Assembly: GCA_017620335.1 (NCBI GenBank)
Contig: JAFZQO010000014.1
Location: forward strand, 1-57,973
Length of the DNA: 57,973 nucleotides
From: Bacteroidales bacterium
Lineage (GTDB): Bacteria; Bacteroidota; Bacteroidia; Bacteroidales; UBA932
Reading direction: 5' to 3'
This document shows, piece after piece, positions 57,963-57,973 of this stretch. The stretch's first letter is position 1. Each line of letters opens with the position of its first letter. A model generated the notes under the pieces. It was not told where the DNA came from. It saw nothing but the letters and a program-made list of their open reading frames with translations, and did not search any database. The position numbers and the translations under genes are program-made.

Positions 57963-57973
57963 GGGCCTTGAAA

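Overview
The window looks like chromosomal DNA of an uncultured, GC-rich gut-type Bacteroidales. The signs are a SusC/SusD pair with a hybrid two-component regulator, Bacteroidetes-style promoters (TAnnTTTG, with TTTG about 19-20 nt upstream in the two clearest cases), DUF4954, DUF5683 and DUF1573 proteins, and many secreted glycan hydrolases. The genus cannot be fixed from the sequence; a Rikenellaceae- or UBA932-like lineage is a guess based on GC content and gene content.

Region 1 (1-3.7 kb): a tRNA-Lys gene is followed by an unusual repeat locus. A single-domain HUH/Y1 tyrosine transposase of the REP-associated (RAYT) type, at 1454-2389, lies between two 200-bp copies of a multi-hairpin module (671-870 and 3022-3221; 19 differences, no indels). 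Each module has a long pyrimidine-rich array on its left and a purine-rich array on its right. The two arrays carry the same heptamer (GTCCGTT or GTACGTT) on opposite strands. I consider this the most likely undescribed system in the window.

Region 2 (3.7-34.4 kb): a large polysaccharide utilisation locus. On the minus strand, in order of transcription: SusC, SusD, GH31 with PA14, CE1, CE1, GH51, GH31, GH95, CE6 with an E-set domain, GH43 with CBM6, GH9, and a type-B carboxylesterase, ending at a terminator near 3551-3587. A hybrid two-component sensor/regulator is transcribed divergently from susC, and a GH3 enzyme converges on it. The enzymes suit a branched, acetylated hemicellulose: GH9 backbone cleavage, GH31 alpha-xylosidases, GH95 fucose/galactose removal, GH43/GH51 arabinose removal and GH3 final cleavage point to xyloglucan, while CE1 and CE6 esterases point to feruloylated or acetylated xylan.

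Region 3 (34.4-46.6 kb): housekeeping genes. DUF1573 and DUF4954 proteins, MtgA, a lipid kinase, then parA-parB-DUF5683-mltD in a tight operon, a helix-hairpin-helix/beta-barrel protein, and a fused hypoxanthine phosphoribosyltransferase-adenylate kinase.

Region 4 (46.6-52.3 kb): a surface polysaccharide cluster with three GT2 glycosyltransferases, a flippase and a polysaccharide pyruvyl transferase.

Region 5 (52.4-58 kb): tRNA-Gly(CCC), a Gly/Met/Pro-rich Spy-like secreted protein, a third CE1 esterase, and a second GH3 enzyme followed by an unrecognised secreted protein. The window ends with two hairpins.
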